DNA of 64,000 bases from Ganoderma boninense (taxonomy: Eukaryota > Basidiomycota > Agaricomycetes > Polyporales > Polyporaceae). A program made the position numbers and the translations under genes. This document shows positions 52,123 through 64,000 of the stretch, in pieces. The stretch is from assembly GCA_002900995.3 (NCBI GenBank), contig CM035312.1, forward strand, positions 3,368,602-3,432,601, in the 5' to 3' direction. Positions within the stretch are counted from its first letter, which is position 1. Every line of letters begins with the position of its first letter. The notes beneath the pieces were generated by a model. It was not told the DNA's origin. It saw only the letters and a list, made by a program, of their open reading frames with translations, and searched no databases.

Positions 52123-54002
52123 ATGCCCGAGATGCTTCCGTTCTCGCTCGTTACCGGCCTTGCCGCACTCTCCTTTGGGGCGCTAAGCGTCTCTGCCTAC
52201 GATCCTTCCAGGACAGACAACGTGGGTTGTGCTAGTCTGCATTTGGATTTTGCTGAGAGGGTCGCGGCTGACACTTTCCTCACATAGCTTGCTGTGTAAG
52301 CCACATGTTAGAATGCCTAGGACTCCGTTTCTTGGGTCTGATGCGCGCGCTTTGCACAGCTACTGGGGCCAGAACTCGTACGGCGCCACTCATTCCGGCG
52401 ATACCGCGAACTACCAGAAGAACCTCTCCCACTACTGCCAGGTGGGCATTCCTCGGGCTCAAGCCTCAGCTCTATGATCCTTCTTCTTATGAGTTTGATC
52501 TAGGATGACACGATCGACGCCATCCCCATGGCGTTTGTGAACGTCTTCTTCGGCGCAGGGGGGCTGCCTTCCCTCGACCTCGCAAACGTATGTTGACTGT
52601 ATCCCTGCCACGTAACTCCGGATTAGACGAAATACGCTGTAACACCCCATCGCCAGGCCTGCAATGTCGTAGATTCGCCGGTCTTCCCCGGAACGAACCT
52701 GCCCAACTGCACGTTCCTCGCGGAGGACATCAAGACTTGCCAGTCCAAGGGCAAGATCGTCACGCTCTCCCTCGGTGGCGCGACGGGCGCTGCAGGCTTT
52801 TCTTCCGCAGATCAGGCGACCGCCTTCGGCGATACCATCTGGAATGTGTTCCTTGGGGGGAAGAACGACACTCGGCCTTTTGGCGACGCAGAGCTCGATG
52901 GGTATGTTGTTGCATCGATGCAAATTGGTACAGAAAGTGTGCTGACGCCTGGTGATGCTTGCAGCATTGACCTCGATATCGAAGGTGGCGGCACGCAGTA
53001 CTTCGACTCGTTCGTTAAGCGCGTCCGTGATCTTGCCAACGCCGCTAACAAGAAGGTTTATGTCACCGGCGCGCCCCAGTGCGCGTTCCCCGACGCATAC
53101 ATGTCCACGTAAGTGCGCGATCGTGCAGAACCTGTAATTGTAAACACGTGCTGAACGACCGCCACGACTGGTACACTGGTAGGGTGCTGAACTCGGCCGA
53201 GTTCGACGCAGTCTACGTCCAGTTCTACAACAACTTCTGCTCGCTGCCCAACTTCAACAACCCCAACGCGTGGAACTTCGACCAGTGGGACAGCTGGGCG
53301 AAGAACACCTCCCTCAACAAGGACGTCAAGATCTTCATTGGCGCGCCTGCATCCAGCTCCGCGGCCGGCTCTGGATACGTCGACGCGGCGACGCTCGCCG
53401 ACATCGCAAGCGAGACGAGGAGCAAGTACTCCTCGTTCGGCGGTATCATGCTCTGGGATGCTTCACAGGCCTACGGTACGGCAATTTCCTACTTGTAGCT
53501 GTACTTTTGCTGAAAGTTGTCCTTGATGCGGTAGCGAACAACCGGTTTGACAAGGCGGTCAAGGCGGCGCTGGGTCAGGGTAGCTCACCCAGCCCGTCCT
53601 CGGCTTCGGCTTCCGGGAAGCCCTCGGCCGCGAGCTCCGTCAAGTCTGCCCAGTCCGCCAAGTTCACCTATGTGAAGATAAACGCAGCTGAATCCTGTGC
53701 GAACATATTCCCTTGGGTCGCCAACGTCGCCGTGCGTCTACTCCCGCATCTTGCTGTCTCGTTCTCAGACTACGATGGCTGATGGCTGCACGTCTTCCCC
53801 TGGTCAGTACAACGGCAGCGAGAAGGTGATCCACAATGGCCGCCTGTTCACCGCCAAGCAGTGGACGTCCGGCAGCACCCCCGGTCGCGCTGACAGCGAC
53901 TGGAGGGACAACGGCGAGTGCGGGTCGTTCACGTCGGCGATTCCGACCCAGACTTCCGCGTTCGTATCGGCGGAGAGCTCTGCGCCGACCACAACACAAT
54001 GA
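52123..54002 (+). CDS. Secreted GH18 (class III-type) chitinase with C-terminal chitin-binding module
   Basis: Hydrolyses beta-1,4 GlcNAc links in chitin, in cell-wall remodelling or nutrition. Exons 52123-52221, 52288-52295, 52360-52441, 52504-52587, 52657-52901, 52965-53108, 53183-53475, 53535-53731, 53808-54002; phases close, 448 aa. The signal peptide is near residues 1-25 (LVTGLAALSFGALSVSA). The catalytic domain has AVYWGQNSYGATHSG, IVTLSLGGATG and the active-site DGIDLDIEGG, whose DG and IDLDIE are separated by an intron. Barrel-end motif: IMLWDASQAYG. A Ser/Ala/Pro linker (about 255-290) leads to a CBM5/12-like module (PWVANVAYNGSEKVIHNGRLFTAKQW, read across an intron). Exon 2 is only 8 nt. 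Start ATGs 52123 and 52132 are both possible. Confidence 0.92.
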
Positions 54003-54995
54003 GGGAACGATTCTGACCTGTAATCTGATCTTGTTGTGTTGTGCTTTCTGGCACCCTGGTGGCGCCATGGGAGTAGAAGCACTGATAGAGTATTATTGGT
54101 ATCCTATCCCTTGTAGAGTTCATTGTACCATCAACCACTCACATTTGCATGGACCTCACACCATTCCGTTATCCTCTTCATCCATTATCCTCTTCATCCA
54201 TTGAGCGACCATATGATGAGTTTTTGAAGTCAATCGTTGGCTCAGATAACCCTGGGGGTTCACTTCACCGAACTTTGCACGGACTGGCTATAGCAGGACC
54301 GCCTGCCGATCCTACGAACCTGCCTAATCGGGGTATCCGGCAATTGCCGGGTAGTTGAGAAGCGCGCGGTCATGCGTTTTATGTAAGTATCAATCCCTTC
54401 CACCAACCACCACTGCCTGGTCGGCGCCACTGGAGTGGGTGGCTACTCCTCCCTCGACTCTCTGCAGCAGCTTATACCTTTGCTTCACTTGTACAGCAAT
54501 GTCGGAACCAGCACCACGAACATCGCCCATGGACCAGACCGTTGAATTGCCCCCATGATCTTCTCGGAAGTCCCGGCGAACAGACCAGGGCCACTCGCAC
54601 GGGCCGTTGTGTTGTGCGGATGAATCCCCAGCCGGCCCGCGAGAAGTATTACAAGCGATATCTTCACCAGGTGACGTTCGCAACAGAACATCATTACTCC
54701 CCAGTGTTCCAGCCCGGGACACCTGCTCCCGCATATGATAGCTTTTTGCGAACGTTGGAAGTGGCGCGTGGTTGGGGCAATGGCTTGAAAATAGGTGCGT
54801 CCCTTTTACGTTGCTATATAATTGATAAAAAGTCATGATCACGCGCATATAGATGGTCTATTGAGGTTCATGTATGCGTGGAGGGGCGGCCTGGCTCACC
54901 GCGCGACCGCAACCCTGTCGGAGAAACTCGACCTAGAAGCTTCTCAACCATGTGGATACGGAACGCAGAAGCACGAGCATCATTGACGGCCCCTC
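54003..54995. other. Intergenic, no supported gene
   Basis: 3' flank of the chitinase and promoter of the DUF5695-type gene. It contains the palindrome at 54337-54350. Confidence 0.55.
54337..54350. promoter_or_regulatory. Perfect 14-bp palindrome CCGGCAATTGCCGG
   Basis: Perfect dyad about 700 bp before the DUF5695-type gene. Its two CCGG halves could bind a dimeric regulator such as a Zn2Cys6 protein; this is inference only. Confidence 0.3.
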
Positions 54996-55002
54996 TATAT
55001 AG
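54996..55002 (+). promoter_or_regulatory. TATA box of the DUF5695-type gene
   Basis: TATATAG, 59 bp before the ATG at 55055. Confidence 0.65.
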
Positions 55003-55054
55003 CGTCGGCGATACAAGTAAGCGTTGAAAGCACTTGCAGTGTCGCGTCGCAGCT

Positions 55055-58000
55055 ATGCGCACCAGCTACCTCGCCACTCTGTTTTCGGCTCTTTTCGTTG
55101 CAAGCTTCTCTGCCGCACAAACGCCAACGTTGGGCTTGCAGGATGGGTTTCTGAACTTTACCACGCCGTCTTTCAGCGTGCAGCTTGTGAAAGACTCGCA
55201 GACGCTCTACTCCCTCAAGACGAAGGACTCGACGGCATTCGACTTCATCCCCGCCGATGTTATGACGCAGCGCCAGTATAACGGGAACTATCACCTCGGC
55301 GACCTCACTTTCCGCGCTCGAGTCGTCGGGACCTCCCCTTGGATCAGCGGCGACACGGCTGCAGCACGCAAGACCGTCCCCGCACTATCCGCCTCTGGAA
55401 GCACCCTGGCCGCCGCGAACTTGCTCCCTACACTACCCAGCGGTTCGCTCTTGAACATCACCAGGCGTTGGGTGCTCGAAGATGAATCGCTCCAACTCCT
55501 CTTCGACGTTACCAACTCGCAGAGCCAAGCTGTCGAGATCGGCTCGCTCGGCGCGCCACTCGAGTTCAACAACGTATGCATCGCTTCTTCACTTTATGCG
55601 CATATATTGACCAAATGTGGCTACTCCAGATATTTACGGGCCGCACCTCGGCCCAGACCAATGAACTCTGCAGCCTCTTCGATCCCTACATTGGTCAAGA
55701 CGCCGGTTACGTGCAGGTTACTCCCCTACTCGGCACACTTCCCCCGCTCCTCGTCCTTCCAGTGGGCAAATCCCCGTTGGAGGGCTGGCGCTTCCTCCCC
55801 GAGAATACCTCTCAGCCTCTGGGCTACCAGTCGCAGACGTTCGAGGCGCTGTACGAATGGCAGTTCCACTCGCTGGCGTACGCGGAGAACGAGTGGCAGA
55901 ACGTTACCCCGTGGAATGCGCCTACCTCCGTCACACTTCAGCCTGGCGAGACGAGAACGTACGGGCTCCAGTTAGTGCTTGCGGACTCGATACGCGGGAT
56001 CGAAGACGCTCTGCAAGCGGCCTCGCGTCCCGTCGCCGTTGGCATCCCCGGTTATATCATCCCCTCGGACCAGCAGGCGAAGCTCTTCCTAAACTACCCC
56101 TCCAAGGTCGCGTCTCTCTCCGTCAGTCCCTCCGGCGCGCTCTCCTGGACTCCTAACAGCGAGGCGAAGACGACGGGCTGGGTCGGCTACACGCTCACTG
56201 CGAAGACATGGGGCCGTTCGCGCCTGACGATCACCTACGCGGACGGCACCATCCAAACAGTGCACTACTATGTGACGAAGGCGGCCGCACAGGCGATCGC
56301 AGACCTCGGGAACTTCCTCACGACTGAGTCCTGGTTCGACGACCCGACGGACCCGTTCCGGCGTTCGCCGTCTGTGATCAGCTTCGACCGTGAGGTGAAC
56401 GCGGTCGTCCGGAACGACCCCCGCGCGTGGATCCCCGGGCTGAGCGACGAGGCGGGCGCGGGGTCGTGGCTCGCGGCGACGGTGAAGCAGTTTGCGCAGC
56501 CGAACGCGGGGGAGGTGGCGAAGCTGGAGCGGTTTGTGAACGAGACGCTGTGGGGGTCCGTGCAGAACACCGATGGTACGCTTCCGTTCTCCTATGACTT
56601 GCAGAAGTTCCGACTGAGCGTTGGATATTTTTCTCTTCTCCGATCCAGGGACTGTAAAGAAGGTATGCTGGCACGTTTTCCGTGAGTTCTGCGGAAAGTC
56701 CTGACATCGCTCTACAGGCCGTCTTCTTCTACGAGCCAGATCTCGTCCCCAACTACACGTATCCCTCGTCGATCTTCTGGGGGAATTGGTGGTCCTGGAA
56801 CGAAGCCGCGTCGTACGCCACAGATCGAGCTTACGACTACGTGCACGTCATCGCCGCGTACTGGTCGCTCTACCGCGTCGCGCGCAACTACCCCGACTTG
56901 GTCCAGAACACCTGGCAGTGGTACATCAACCAGGCCGTATTGACCGTTTCGACCATGACCAATGGACGCGTCGGATACGCGGACGACGGCTTGATGGAAG
57001 AGACGGTGATCCTCTACCTGCTCAACGATTTGAAGCGGGAAGGACTGGCGACAAACGCTAGCCTTGTGGAGAGCCGTATGCAGACTCGTGAGAAGGTCTG
57101 GGCCGGGGAGCGATACCCGTAAGCTTTGTTTCCTTGTCCTGCGCATCATCACCCTATAATGCTCCCTATTCCAAGATTCGGCTCCGAAATGGCTTGGGAC
57201 TCTACCGGCCAGGAAGGGGTCTTCGCGTGGGCGACGTACTTTAATGACAGCGCGACCGCGCTCAACTCACTCAACTCGATCCTCGCTTACCAGCCGACAG
57301 TCCCACACTGGGGCTACAATGGAAACGCGCGCCGATACTGGTGAGCTTCCTAACCACATCTCTCGTGCTTTCCAATTGCTGATGACGCTATCCCTAATAG
57401 GGACAACGTCTACGGAGGGAAGCTCCAGCGCATCGAGCGCCAGATCCACCACTACGGCAGCGGCCTGAACGCCATTCCCCTCGTCACCCAGTTTCGCACC
57501 ACGCCCAATGACTACTATCTCCTGCGCGTCGGCTTCGGCGGACTCAGCGGCCCGCTCTCCAACATCGACCAGGGCGGCTTCGCGTCTGCGTCGTTCCACT
57601 CGTTCGAGGACACGCTCAAGTGGGACGGATACTCGGGCGACTACGGCCCGAACTTCGTCGGGCACGCACTCGAGATGGGCACGTACATCGTCGACCACCC
57701 CGACTTCGGCTGGCAGGCGTTTGGCGGGAACGTTCTGGCGACGACGCCGACTGTCAGGGTGCAGACGCGCGACTCGCTCAGGAGGAGGGTGTTCATCGCG
57801 CCTTTGGGGGCGTGGCTGAGCCTGGACGCGGGGGCGTTCGAGGAGGTTGACTTCGATCCCGCGAGCAAGAGGGTGACACTCACCATCGTTCCCGCTGCGA
57901 GCAGGATCACCGGGGCTGCCCCAGCTCCTAGCGGTCGGCTCGTCGTCGAGAAAACTGCGAATAACGGATTGGGGGTCCTCAAGCCGACGAGCAGCCTTGA

Positions 58001-58067
58001 ACAGGATGCAGGCGCTTGGGTCGTACCGTTCAAGAATGGGGCTGCATCCATCTCGTTAGGATTGTAG
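55055..58067 (+). CDS. Secreted DUF5695-type (six-hairpin-like) protein, complete
   Basis: Exons 55055-55573, 55630-56575, 56649-56662, 56718-57118, 57176-57340, 57401-58067; phases close, 903 aa. A signal peptide (MRTSYLATLFSALFVASFSA) ends before QTPT. The N-terminal half reads as a beta-rich domain (GLQDGFLNFTTPSFSVQLV, SLGAPLEFNNIFTGR). The C-terminal half, from VFFYEPDLVPNYTYPSSIFW, has the aromatic and acid-rich pattern of an alpha/alpha-barrel glycosidase (WGNWWSWNEAASY, MEETVILYLLNDL, EMAWDSTGQEGVF). I recall such fungal proteins as DUF5695; the carbohydrate substrate is not known to me. Exon 3 is a 14-nt micro-exon (56649-56662). It converges on the ferric reductase. The last exon is duplicated at 20-686. 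Confidence 0.85.
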
Positions 58068-58222
58068 GTCGAGAAGTCACAGCGAATACAACAAGGAGTC
58101 TTCCAATATCGGGTACACTATCACACATAGAGCTCGAATCTTCTTCGAGCAACGCTAATCGAGGGCAAAAATCCTAGAAGAGGGTTAGCGTTGTAAGAGC
58201 GGGAGTGGAAGGGTTGGAGGGC

Positions 58223-60330
58223 CTACTCTTCGTGCAACTCTACGCCGCCAACCATGCTCGACAATCCTGCACAGTCTAGGTCGCCGATCACTTCCCTGAT
58301 AGGGTCGCTGAGGGCAGCTGGTCCACAAGTGCCGATGAAGACGCCTCTCAGCTCCTCGCCCCTCTGGATGGTTCTCAGGGTGCGGTCAACGACATCGCGA
58401 ACCATGTATTGCAGCCGTCGATGGCCCGGCTCCAACCTCAGATCCATGGGCAGCACGTAGTCTTTGAACTCGTGGTCGAGTGTCACGGCGCGGGTGTAAA
58501 ACACCGAAATTTCGAGCTTGAGGTTCGCTGCTGCGGCCTGCGCGAGCAAGGACGAGAAGGTCGGAAGGAGGGGCACGAGACAGTCAGGGTGGCGGACAGA
58601 CCAGACGAGGTCGACGACGCGGAGGGTGCTTGTCCCCGCTTTCGCGTGCTGCACGGCCTCCTGGATCCCTGCGAGACCGAATGAGATTCCAGCCCCGCCC
58701 ACGACGTATAGAGCCCCAAAGAAGCTGTGGGGCAGTGTGTACCCTAAACCCCCTAATCCCCAAATGAACGTGAGCACGGTTTCTATTTACCTAGAGAAAC
58801 CTGATGGAGTACCATAAGGTCCTTCAATCAGCACCTTGACTTGTGTTGTCGTGTCCGACGCTCTCTGTTTTGCCGTCGAGACGTCGTACAGCCTTTTGGT
58901 CCATCTCCCAGAGTTCTTGATGAGGAGTATCAGCCCGTACGGGGCGCCGCCCTCGCCAACCCCTCCGCAGGAGATCGTGAAGGGGTGTGACACAAGCCAC
59001 CCTCGGACTCCCGATCCTCCGGACAGAACACGGATACGGACGAACTGCCCCGCGCGCCAACCGGAGTTGATTTGGGGGATGGCGAGTTGTGTCGAGTACA
59101 TCTCGGGGAGCGTCGAGATCGTAGCGGTGACGATACGGGTCTTGAGCAGACGCAAGAGTCTGTCCAAGCCGTAAAACACGGCGCCGGCGATCACATACGG
59201 AATGGCGGCGGGCATGTGTAGCCGAATCTGTCGGATACAAGCATGAGTGCCGGGAGAAAGAGGAGAGAACTTAGAGCAAACTTGCTGTGGCGAGGAATGC
59301 GATGGACGCAATGAAGTGTGAGATGATGAAGAAGTTGTAAAACTTCTGGCGGAACCAGGCCAGAGAGAACAGGAACAGGATGTCCAGCAGGATGAGCGAA
59401 ACGAGGCCCCATGCGAACGGGGCGAGCGAAATGACCCTTAACCACCGGTCCTGCATCACCAATCTGTAGGCTGCGTCGTCGTGTCATCTTCCCGCCGCTC
59501 TAGTGATAACAATGTAGAAACGAACTGTATCCGATTGCGTGGACGTTTCCCGCGAGGACAAGTAGACGCCCCGCGAAGCGATGGAGATAGTTGAGCTGCA
59601 GACGAATTCGACTTAGCTTCAAGTAACTGGGCGCGCGGAGAAGACGACGTACCCGATCATAGGCCGCCCCCCACGCGACACAGAGGACGTTGTTCTTCGT
59701 CGCCAAAACATACACGACCGGAATCTGCGAGATCGCGACCCAGCCTGCGCGTCTCGGGTCCTTGAAGACCGAGCTCTTGTGCAGCGTCGCGAAGAGCAGC
59801 ACCCCAAAGTACAGGGCGCAGATCACGACCCCGCCCAGTCGGACGCGGCCAATAGTAGGCGTGCGGATGGCGCGCATGACGAACGGGAACCGCGCCTGGC
59901 ACGCCTTGACGTGCACCGGCTTCCGCACGATGGGGACATTGTCGGATACCGCAGGAGGCGGAGGGTAGGTGTCGACATCTACCTCCATCTGGATGTCGCC
60001 CATGAGATATCGCTGGGAGGAGACTGAGTCCCGCTGGTTCAAGTTGGTGGGACGCGTGCGTGCCCGGGAACCTGCATAGACGCTTCATCACACTCCGAGA
60101 GCGAAGGGGGTAAATGAGACAAGAAACGCACGGAAGTAGTGGCCGATAGACCATCCGCCGCCTGGTCCCAGTCGTGCGAGAGCACGGGGAAGGGTCAAGA
60201 CGAAGGCTAACCCGGCGACACAGATGATCGTTATGTCCGTCCAGAAGGCCACTGAAGCGTTGAGACCCTGCGGCCCTGCACGGCCCGAGAGAGAAGAGGG
60301 CTCCAATATTGATGGTAAGACGAGGTCCAT
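58223..60330 (-). CDS. Ferric/metalloreductase transmembrane component (copy 2)
   Basis: Same protein as copy 1. Exons: complement of 58223-58743, 58813-59227, 59286-59470, 59526-59595, 59653-60071, 60132-60330; phases close, 602 aa. Motifs as in copy 1: NYLHRFAGRL, HAIGYTYRL, SHPFTISCGG, GPYG, VGGAGISFGLAG. It ends ...GVELHEE-stop. The usual fungal ending is a few residues longer, so TAG here may be a slight truncation, whereas copy 1 reads through. The intron at 59228-59285 begins GCAAGT, a strong GC-type donor. One extra Ser lies near the N-terminus (EPSSLSG). There is a further in-frame open stretch upstream to 60513, judged untranslated. Confidence 0.92.
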
Positions 60331-60794
60331 GGCGTCGAGGGTCTGCGAAGGTTGCTGATCCGCCTTGCTCGAAGGAGACTGGGTGAGACTTCGTGAAAGG
60401 CGAAGAGGAAGGGCTACGAAACAAATATGTCTTAACCGCGGTCCTGCCCGGACAATTGCCGTATGTCCAGCGGCGAGGAAAGAAAAAGTGAGGTTGCTGA
60501 GCGGCCATTCCACGAAACGATTACCTGTGGATGGGGCAAGAGGCTGACTTGGCCCACTCCGGACTCGATTGAAGATCCGGCAAGCAACGAAGGCAAAAGG
60601 TTAACACTAGGAACACATTTCGAATGACCGTGACGTCATATACAAAGTACGGTGAACATGCCGCATCGGAAGATAAAGTACCTCTATATCCTCTATGTTC
60701 AACTAGTCGACCCTAATAGTCTATGAAACGGCGATTGGGAACCGATAAATAGGAGGAGCCACAACGAGCGCCGCACACGCTCATTCACCGCGGG
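60331..60794. other. Spacer between ferric reductase and NADH dehydrogenase, copy 2
   Basis: No gene; equivalent to 2955-3421. Differences concentrate near the ferric reductase start. Confidence 0.6.
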
Positions 60795-63700
60795 TCACAT
60801 CCCTGCTTCAAAGTCAGCACTGGCAGAAGAGCTGTGAAACAACTGCACGGACCTTCCGAAGAACTTGACCTTGAGCCAGTCAGCAGCGACGAGCGTGCGA
60901 TTCCGCATCGAGAAGAGAGTGCTCAGGTATGCGCTCCGCCAGAACAGGAACGTCGCTACACCGCCGGTAGCAATCTGCGCCCTCACGTCAGTCCAACATC
61001 CGCTCGACACTTTCAGGCGAGGACTCACGTTGCCGTTGAAGATAGGCAAGTCGGCAATCGCCTTCTCGGAGCCAATGTACGCGAGCGAACCCTGGTGCGA
61101 GTACTTGAATGGCCGGAGCTTGCTGAGCTTCGTGAGACGCTGCTGGGACTGCTCGAGCTCCTGCTTGTCCAGTTCGGGCGCCGCTGCGAGATCCTCGACG
61201 CGTTGCTGGAGCGCGTCGCGCTTCGCGATCTGCGCGAACACACGGGCGAGGTACGCACCCTCTTGCGAGGCAACCTGGGCGGTCGGCGCGTACGCGGTCG
61301 CCGTGCAGTCGCCGAGCGCAAAGACGCTGCCGTCCGTACCGGCCATACGGAGGCACTCTGCAGACGTTGTCAGAACAGACACAACTGGGCATACGACAGG
61401 TCAAAAACGCACCATCGACCGTAATCCCACGCCTGTTCTCCTGCGCCTTCGGGAACTTCGCCATGAGGTCGCGGGTGACCTTGCGGAGCGTGTTGCCCGC
61501 GGCCCAGACGACGATCCCGCACGGCACATCCACGATGCTCTTGTCGGGCATCTGCAGGACGACGCTCTTCTCCTTGATCTCCTTCACCATCGTCCTCGTC
61601 AGGATGTCGATCTTCGCCTCCTTGAACGTCGACTCGGTGTAGTCGATCAGCCGCTTGCTGAACATCGGCAGCACGTTCGGCAGCGCCTCCACCAGCGTGA
61701 TCCGCACGTGCTCAGCGAGCTCAGGGTACCACGAGCGCAGGTCCTCCTCGAGGAAGTCGTGCAGCTCCCCACTCAGCTCGACACCCGTCGGGCCACCGCC
61801 GACGACAACCATGTGCAGAAGCCGCTTGATCTCGTCCGTCGACTGGTCGGGGAACGCCGCGGACTCCATGCAGTTCATGAAGCGGCGCTGCATGTTCTCC
61901 GCATCCTCGAGCTCCTTCATGAAGCACGCGTGCTCGCGCACGCCGGGAATGTTGAAGGTCTGCACCTCAGCACCGACAGCAAAGACGAGGTAGTCGTAGG
62001 GTATTGTTTTGACCGCGCCCTGGGCCTCCGAGGTATCCGCGAACGTCACTGTCTTCTTAACGGGCTGGAAATAGAAATGTTTGTCAGTTATGGTTCCTAC
62101 TGTCGCATTCTCTGCATGAATGAAGACGCCAGTTGGGCAAGTAACCTAGAGGTGAACGGCCGCCATATGTGAAAGGGAAACGGCTCTCCCTAAACAATGT
62201 GCGACTCGAAACTCGACTACGTCCTGGAAAGAATGCCAAACCAAACATGGAAGCACCCAGCAAAGTCAGGCTTCGCCTTCCTCCCGCGTACAGGAATGAT
62301 ACTCCAACGCCGGGGATGCCAATGGTGTCGCGTGAGGCACATCTCGTCCAAATATGTGGAATGCGAAACAGAAGACTGCTCCCCCGAGATACGACACGAA
62401 CTCCGTATTTGTCGTCATTGAGACCTGGGCCGGGGAGATATGGCAGGAAACAGATTGCGCGCCAAGCAAGCAGATATCATGAGATATCACATATATGGCC
62501 TAAGGCAGGAATCAACTGAGACCGCCCACTCTCGTCATCGACCAAAAGTGAGCTCGCTTGCTCGCACACTAACAAAAGATGTGCCCATTGGGATCCCCGG
62601 GCGCACGGCATAACAACCTCTCGGCCAGTGTAGTGCAGTCCCCACGCTGAAGATATGTACCACAACTTGGGCAATAGGTCAACGTACAATTCTGCGTCTC
62701 GCTGGCTATGGCCATAGCAATAGCCATAGCCATAGTCGACGATGATGGCCGCTCAGACCCAGCTTCAAGTCCGTAAAGCCGCTGACTAGAAAGATGAGGA
62801 AATGCCAAAGGCCCTCTCTCCTTCTCGATCTGAGGTCCCCCAATAATTTAAGAAAAGTGAGGAGAGGACGAGTATCTGCTGGGGTGGAGGCGTGGCGAGA
62901 GACGCGAGACGCTGAGCGGCATCAAACTGGACCCAGCTATAGAAGGGAGACCCTCGCGAGACTGCGAGAGCCATAACCATAGTCGTAGTCCAGGCGAGGA
63001 AACCTTAGCAGACAACGCGTCAAAACCGCAAAGCGTCTTGCGCGAACATTTCCCAAAGCCTTCCATGACCCAAGACGCGAGTGTCATGCATACGTGTGAC
63101 AGCTAATGTCGCCGGTTGGCACGCGCACCCGCCGTCAATTTGGTCACAACCTTTCAGGTGCAGACCAAGGGATAACGAGGAGCAGAAGACGCGTCACATG
63201 AAGTTCAACTAGAGACATTGTAGCGTGCGTCTCTGCCCCGAGTTTCCGCTATCTGCACGGAAGACTATCCGGGCAGAGACACACACTACGACGGACGGCT
63301 TCGAGACTAATCTCCAGGTCCACCGACGCCTGACAAAGGGACAGAAACAGCACTCACGTCAACGTCCGTCGCCGACCCCTCGATAACGGTCACCTGCCGC
63401 TGTTTGTGGCGGGTCACATAGCGAGTCGCTGTCAATGCAGTCAGCACCAGTCAAGCTAGTAAGATTGGGGAAGGCTGGGGAAGGGGAAGAGGCAGGCGGG
63501 GAAACGGGATGGGGAAGGGCAGGCGGGGAAATGCGGGGTCTCGGGAATCCGGCGGAAACTTCATGTGGGGACTCACGCTGGAGAATCGAGCGGGGGGCCA
63601 GCGTGCCCACTGCAACGCTGGGGAGGAGCGGGGTGAAGAGGAAGTAGTTCCTCGGGCTGATGAGGATCTGTGCAGCAAGAAGATAGGTTCAAGACCACAG

Positions 63701-63972
63701 AATCGGCACTGCAGACAGCGAAGGATACGCACCACGTTGTAGTCCTGGGTATCAAGCGAGTTCAGAAGGCTCGTCGCGCCCCAGCCGCTGCCGCAAACGA
63801 CGAGAGTCTTTTTGGAGGGGTCGTGAGGGAGCTGGGCGCCGGGTGTCTTGTCCTTCTGGGCGAAGTAGTAGAAGGCCACGCCTCCGGCTGCAGTGACGAG
63901 GGTGATGCCGCCAGTCGTCTGGAGGAACCGCCGCCAGACCGACGCCTTGCCCGTAGGCGGTGGCGGTGGGGG
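60795..63972 (-). CDS. NDE1: Alternative NADH:ubiquinone oxidoreductase, mitochondrial (copy 2, 5' end outside)
   Basis: Exons 3-8 of the same gene as at 3422-6963: complement of 60795-60974, 61029-61357, 61413-62064, 63358-63428, 63577-63667, 63733-63972. The presequence exons lie beyond the window. All exon lengths equal copy 1, and the large intron (62065-63357) is again 1293 bp. [21 protein letters not shown] and the C-terminal membrane-associated segment are intact. Intron 60975-61028 happens to be open in frame here (GT at 61028, AG at 60975), but splicing is expected because copy 1 has the same sites. Confidence 0.9.
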
Positions 63973-64000
63973 CTAGAAGTGCGCAGGAAGAGCACGGGGC

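Larger units (their letters stand above)
57382..64000. repeat. Duplicated block, copy 2 (collinear with 1-6624)
   Basis: Same three genes, order and orientation as copy 1. The copies differ by scattered single-base changes, few small indels and one dense pocket of changes at about 62620-62705 (copy 1: 5245-5330). The repeat runs out of the window. Confidence 0.97.

Noticed and set aside
60975..61028. Retained intron in NADH dehydrogenase copy 2 as real coding sequence
   Set aside because: Open by chance in copy 2. Both copies keep donor and acceptor, and the spliced form matches the family.
60865..62172. 435-codon plus-strand ORF over the NADH dehydrogenase
   Set aside because: Antisense shadow of conserved exons; it also covers an intron.

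Overview
The window looks like a piece of a GC-rich Agaricomycete (mushroom-forming, probably wood-decay) genome. The evidence is: split genes with many 50-75 bp introns, a pentafunctional AROM gene, an alternative mitochondrial NADH dehydrogenase, a Tad1-like LINE, a multi-exon membrane-bound P450 and a seven-helix membrane protein of a type common in this group. It is a scaffold of three contigs joined by two 100-N gaps (16168-16267 and 31156-31255). Exon models below were built by hand from reading frame, GT/GC-AG sites and family motifs. Splice phases were checked and close in every gene called intact.

Contig 1 (1-16167): the last exon of a secreted DUF5695-type protein, a ferric reductase (minus), an external-type NADH:ubiquinone oxidoreductase (minus), and, divergently, ARO1 (plus, five exons). 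A ~1.05 kb foldback repeat and about 1 kb of unassigned DNA follow. Contig 2 (16268-31155): a decayed Tad1-like LINE with a nested TIR element, a seven-helix membrane protein (minus), odd repeat-rich DNA, a FAD-oxidoreductase pseudogene and an aldo-keto reductase (plus). Contig 3 (31256-64000): LINE debris including an inverted ORF1, a hypothetical gene, a HAD phosphatase (minus), a local array of two C2H2 zinc-finger paralogues around one intact P450 and two P450 pseudogenes, a GH18 chitinase with a C-terminal chitin-binding module, then the complete DUF5695-type gene, a second ferric reductase and a second NADH dehydrogenase.

The largest structural feature is that 1-6624 and 57382-64000 are collinear near-identical copies (same exon lengths, scattered SNPs, small indels). 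Copy 1 lies on contig 1 and copy 2 on the right part of contig 3, so the layout fits either a recent segmental duplication or two alleles of a dikaryon scaffolded in series. In the second case the true order would be chitinase - DUF5695 - ferric reductase - NADH dehydrogenase - ARO1.

Functionally this is a mix of housekeeping metabolism (aromatic amino-acid synthesis, respiratory NADH oxidation, iron reduction), secreted polysaccharide-active enzymes and accessory redox genes. I found no clear undescribed multi-gene system. The best leads are the C2H2/P450 duplicated module, conserved micro-exons (8, 11 and 14 nt), conserved GC-AG introns, two introns of about 1.3 kb in housekeeping genes, and a stretch of regularly spaced donor-like sites at 24741-25115.
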